Shown: one piece after another, positions 46,889 through 49,365 of the stretch
Layout: the number at the start of each line of letters is the position of its first letter
Numbering within the stretch: position 1 is the stretch's first letter
NCBI GenBank assembly: GCA_003833135.1
Contig: QZLH01000562.1
Location: forward strand, 1 to 49,365
Source: Oehlia diaphana
Taxonomy: Eukaryota; Glomeromycota; Glomeromycetes; Glomerales; Glomeraceae
Reading direction: 5' to 3'
Length of the DNA: 49,365 nucleotides
Notes under the pieces: model-generated
Told to the model about the DNA's origin: nothing
Seen by the model: the letters and a program-made list of their open reading frames with translations, nothing else
The model's database searches: none
Program-made: the position numbers and the translations under genes

Positions 46889-47707
46889 TCTAAAACAATA
46901 ATTCTATATATATATATAATTAGATTTATGTAAATAATAAATTATAATACTAAAAAAATTCAGATTAATTTTAAAATAAATTCTAATTTCAAATGTATAA
47001 AATTATTTTAACTTTTTGCGATTATTTGTATTTTTTTCATTTGTAAAGCTCAATAAGAGTTACAAAATAAAAAAATATTTGCATAAATTGGACTACTGGA
47101 TGCTGAGATAATCACAAAAAAGTGAATTTTTTTTTTGAAATTTAGGCCAATTTACTAAAAAGTTACTTTCTGAATTGTATATGTAATATCTGGAATCCTA
47201 TGACTATATAAAAGTTGTAAATTTAAGAAAAAAAATATTGCCAGAAGATCTTTTAATTAAAAATGCAACTTAAATGATAAAAATAATAAGGCAGAAAAAT
47301 TTTAAATTTTTAAACAAAGAAATATTAGAATTGAAAAAGATTCTAAAAAGTTAATAAATAGATTATAAAATGAACTGATAATAAAATAATTTTATTAATA
47401 TTCTATAATAGATTTTTAGCTTTTTAATTTTTTTATTTGTTTTTATAAACTGAAATTTATTTTCTTTCAGAAATTTTTATTATAATTAATTAGTTTTTTT
47501 TTTAAAGGAGTTTTTTAGATTTTAAAAATTACTAAAATAATTTCTGTATAACTAAAATTTAAAATGCAATATCTTAATTAATATTATACCTAAAAAGATG
47601 AATTAAATATTCATTTCATTAAGATGAATCTAACAAGCTAAAGATCATTAAAATCTGATTACTAGATCCCAAAATAGCAAAATTTGAAGCTAAAACTTAA
47701 TTATATA

Positions 47708-47879
47708 CAGTCAAACCTTAATATAATAAACCCTTGATATAGTGAATTTTTCAGATAACTATAATAAATTTCCCCTTACTATAATGAATTAATCAATCAA
47801 ATCTCTTAAAATCTTTACTATAGTCCTATAGTGAAGTTGAGATCTGAAATCTAGGATTTATTATAACAAGGGTTGATTG
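47708..47879. mobile_element. 172-bp MITE with Tc1/mariner-pogo-like ends
   Basis: The left end is CAGTCAAACCTTAATATAAT; the right end read inverted is CAATCAACCCTTGTTATAAT (16 of 20 match). Both ends are bordered by TA (47706-47707 and 47880-47881), the target duplicated by the Tc1/mariner superfamily. The interior has no frame. The CAGTCAAACC start is typical of pogo/Tigger-type ends. It is non-autonomous. Confidence 0.75.
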
Positions 47880-48871
47880 TATAGATTTAATAGGATCCCA
47901 GACATCTAATATAAAGGGCATAACTGACTTTTGACCAAAAATATCACTTTTTACTAAAACTTAAAAATCATTTTTTGTAAATATATTGTAATTCTCATTT
48001 AACTCTACAATTTACAAAAAAAGTTCATTAAAATTAGACTACTGGATGCCAAGATATTTATAAAAAATGATTTTTGAGTTCTTAAAAAATTAGTTAATTT
48101 GCTAAAAGTGTGACTTATGACCTGTTTTAAAGATGTCTGGGATCTTGATTTAATAATAACTTTATATATTTAAAAATAGAAATTAATTATAAGATTTATA
48201 CAAATTCAGATCTGAGTTTTTTGGTAATCTGGATCTTATTTAAAGGATACTAATTTTTTATATTTATAGAGATTAGTTAAATTAATCTTTAAATGTAGAA
48301 TTTTATTATAAATAGTTTAGTTAGTGATATTATTGTGTAATTTATAAAAATGTTCTTTTTGCTTCAATTTAGTTTAATTAATAAAAAGGTTAGCAGTTTG
48401 TATTTTAACTATAATGTTTTTGTTTTTCTTATATTTTCTTTTAATTAAATATTAAATAGAATAGATTTATTCTTTGTGAGAAATTGCACTAATTTTAATT
48501 GATAAAATGAACTATCAGAATTTACTATAATTATTTAATGAATTTGAGTTATTATCAAGCAAATTTACATCATTTTAATTTTTAATGTAAAGCTTATATT
48601 AGCAATATCATCTATTAGCTCTGTTTATATATTATTCTAATTTTTTGTAAAAAGTTCTAATAGACTTCTTTAGATATATATTAAAAATTGCAAAAAAACA
48701 TATTTTAAAATTATTCTGAAAAAATTTCAGTAAAATTTTTATAATAATACTTTCTTTTTGCTAACTTTAAAAATAAATAAAACTTTAAAGCATAAGTTTA
48801 AATAAAAAATATGATTTTAATAGTATTTGAAATTTAATTTCTAAAAGTTTAATATTTTTTATAAAATAATA

Positions 48872-49084
48872 CAGTCAGACCTGTCTATAATCACCCTATA
48901 TATAATTACATACTGTATATTATCACTTAATTTCAATGCCTTAAAATTTTAAAACTGATATTTACTTTTTATAATCACCATTATATACTAGTAATCACTA
49001 TCACTAATATAATAACAGACTTTAGTTTAAATTATTATAAAATTAACTATATATTATTACATATCACATGATCAAATGTACACA
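48872..49084. mobile_element. Partial element with CAGTCAGACC-type end
   Basis: CAGTCAGACCTGTCTATAAT at 48872, preceded by TA, resembles the end of the 47708 MITE. It is followed by repeated ATAATCACC/TAATCAC words. No matching right end is seen before 49365, so this is a truncated copy or runs beyond the window. Confidence 0.4.
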
Positions 49085-49365
49085 GGCAATCTCGATAAAT
49101 CGGATCCTCGATAAACCGGATTTGGCACTAATTCGGATTTTTCTTCTGGAACCAAATCATCTATATTAAAATAGTCTTGATATATCAGACTTTATTAGTA
49201 AAATCTTGATATTTCGTAAATCGGATTTTATTCTAGATCAACTATAGTTAAAAAATCTTGATATGATGTATTATTTTTTCGGAGTCCGAAATAATTATGT
49301 CAATCATTTATTAATTAGGCGAACAATTTTTCTCACTGTTTTTTTCAAACTATACTTTAGCATGA
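49085..49365. repeat. Repeat-like segment with AATCGGAT/AACCGGAT words
   Basis: CTCGATAAATCGGAT is followed immediately by CTCGATAAACCGGAT, then by further TCGGATTT and CTTGATAT words. This internal repetition and distinct composition resemble the sub-terminal part of a DNA transposon. It runs off the window edge, so identity and borders are unknown. Confidence 0.4.

Larger units (their letters stand above)
46567..49365. other. AT-rich gene-free region with several repeat ends
   Basis: 2.8 kb without a supportable gene. It contains a perfect 27-bp hairpin, a 172-bp TA-flanked MITE, a second element end near 48872 and another repeat-like segment from about 49085, each listed separately. No long frame survives on either strand. 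Confidence 0.5.

Noticed and set aside
1..49365. CRISPR arrays, bacterial operons, rRNA genes
   Set aside because: None seen; spliced genes and fungal families show this is eukaryotic nuclear DNA.

Overview
The window is nuclear DNA of a very AT-rich fungus. The genes have many short introns of about 50-80 nt with GT(A/G)AGT or GTATGT donors, conserved eukaryotic housekeeping proteins, and long AT-rich gaps holding transposon debris. Gene structure, gene content and repeat style fit a Mucoromycota fungus, most likely an arbuscular mycorrhizal (Glomeromycotina, Rhizophagus-like) genome. That taxonomic call is inference; no rRNA or marker barcode is present. Exon borders were drawn by hand from splice signals, reading phase and protein family resemblance, and all exon sums are in frame.

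Layout. 1-920: AT-rich DNA with a diverged 150-bp tandem repeat. 921-7166: a decayed LINE retrotransposon (RRM/CCHC ORF1; endonuclease plus reverse transcriptase ORF2), broken by a 942-bp hAT-like element that landed just before the YMDD catalytic motif. Nearly all of its nonsense codons are TAA or TAG where glutamine is expected. 8157-11400 (+): IQGAP-related Ras GTPase-activating protein. 11815-13076 (-): LigB/DODA-type extradiol dioxygenase. 13679-16924 (-): intronless SMARCAL1-like SNF2 ATPase with an N-terminal GRF finger. 16925-19901: AT-rich, MITE-like. 19902-20824 (-): Gdown1/POLR2M-like protein. 22024-23232 (-): charged nuclear protein, possibly RAD51AP1-like. It is head to head with ORC3 (23459-26908, +) over a 226-bp promoter with two ACGCGT boxes.

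27213-27646 (-): V-ATPase subunit e. 27964-29066 (-): ribosomal protein eS8, divergent from eIF3a (29343-33637, +). 34143-35888 (+): Glo3/ArfGAP2/3. 37117-39979 (+): TFIIH subunit Tfb2/p52. 40738-41286 (+): mitoribosomal protein mS34, converging on 41359-41841 (-), a UQCC2/Cbp6-like complex III assembly factor, which is divergent from VPS18 (41979-46566, +). 46567-49365: gene-free repeats including a perfect 27-bp hairpin and a 172-bp TA-flanked MITE.

Functional themes. DNA replication and repair genes (SMARCAL1-like, ORC3 and its partner) carry paired ACGCGT boxes close to a start codon, resembling yeast MluI cell-cycle boxes. Translation genes (eS8, eIF3a) share one divergent promoter. Two membrane-traffic genes (Glo3, VPS18) and two mitochondrial genes (mS34, UQCC2) complete the set. 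No tRNA, rRNA or CRISPR was recognised.
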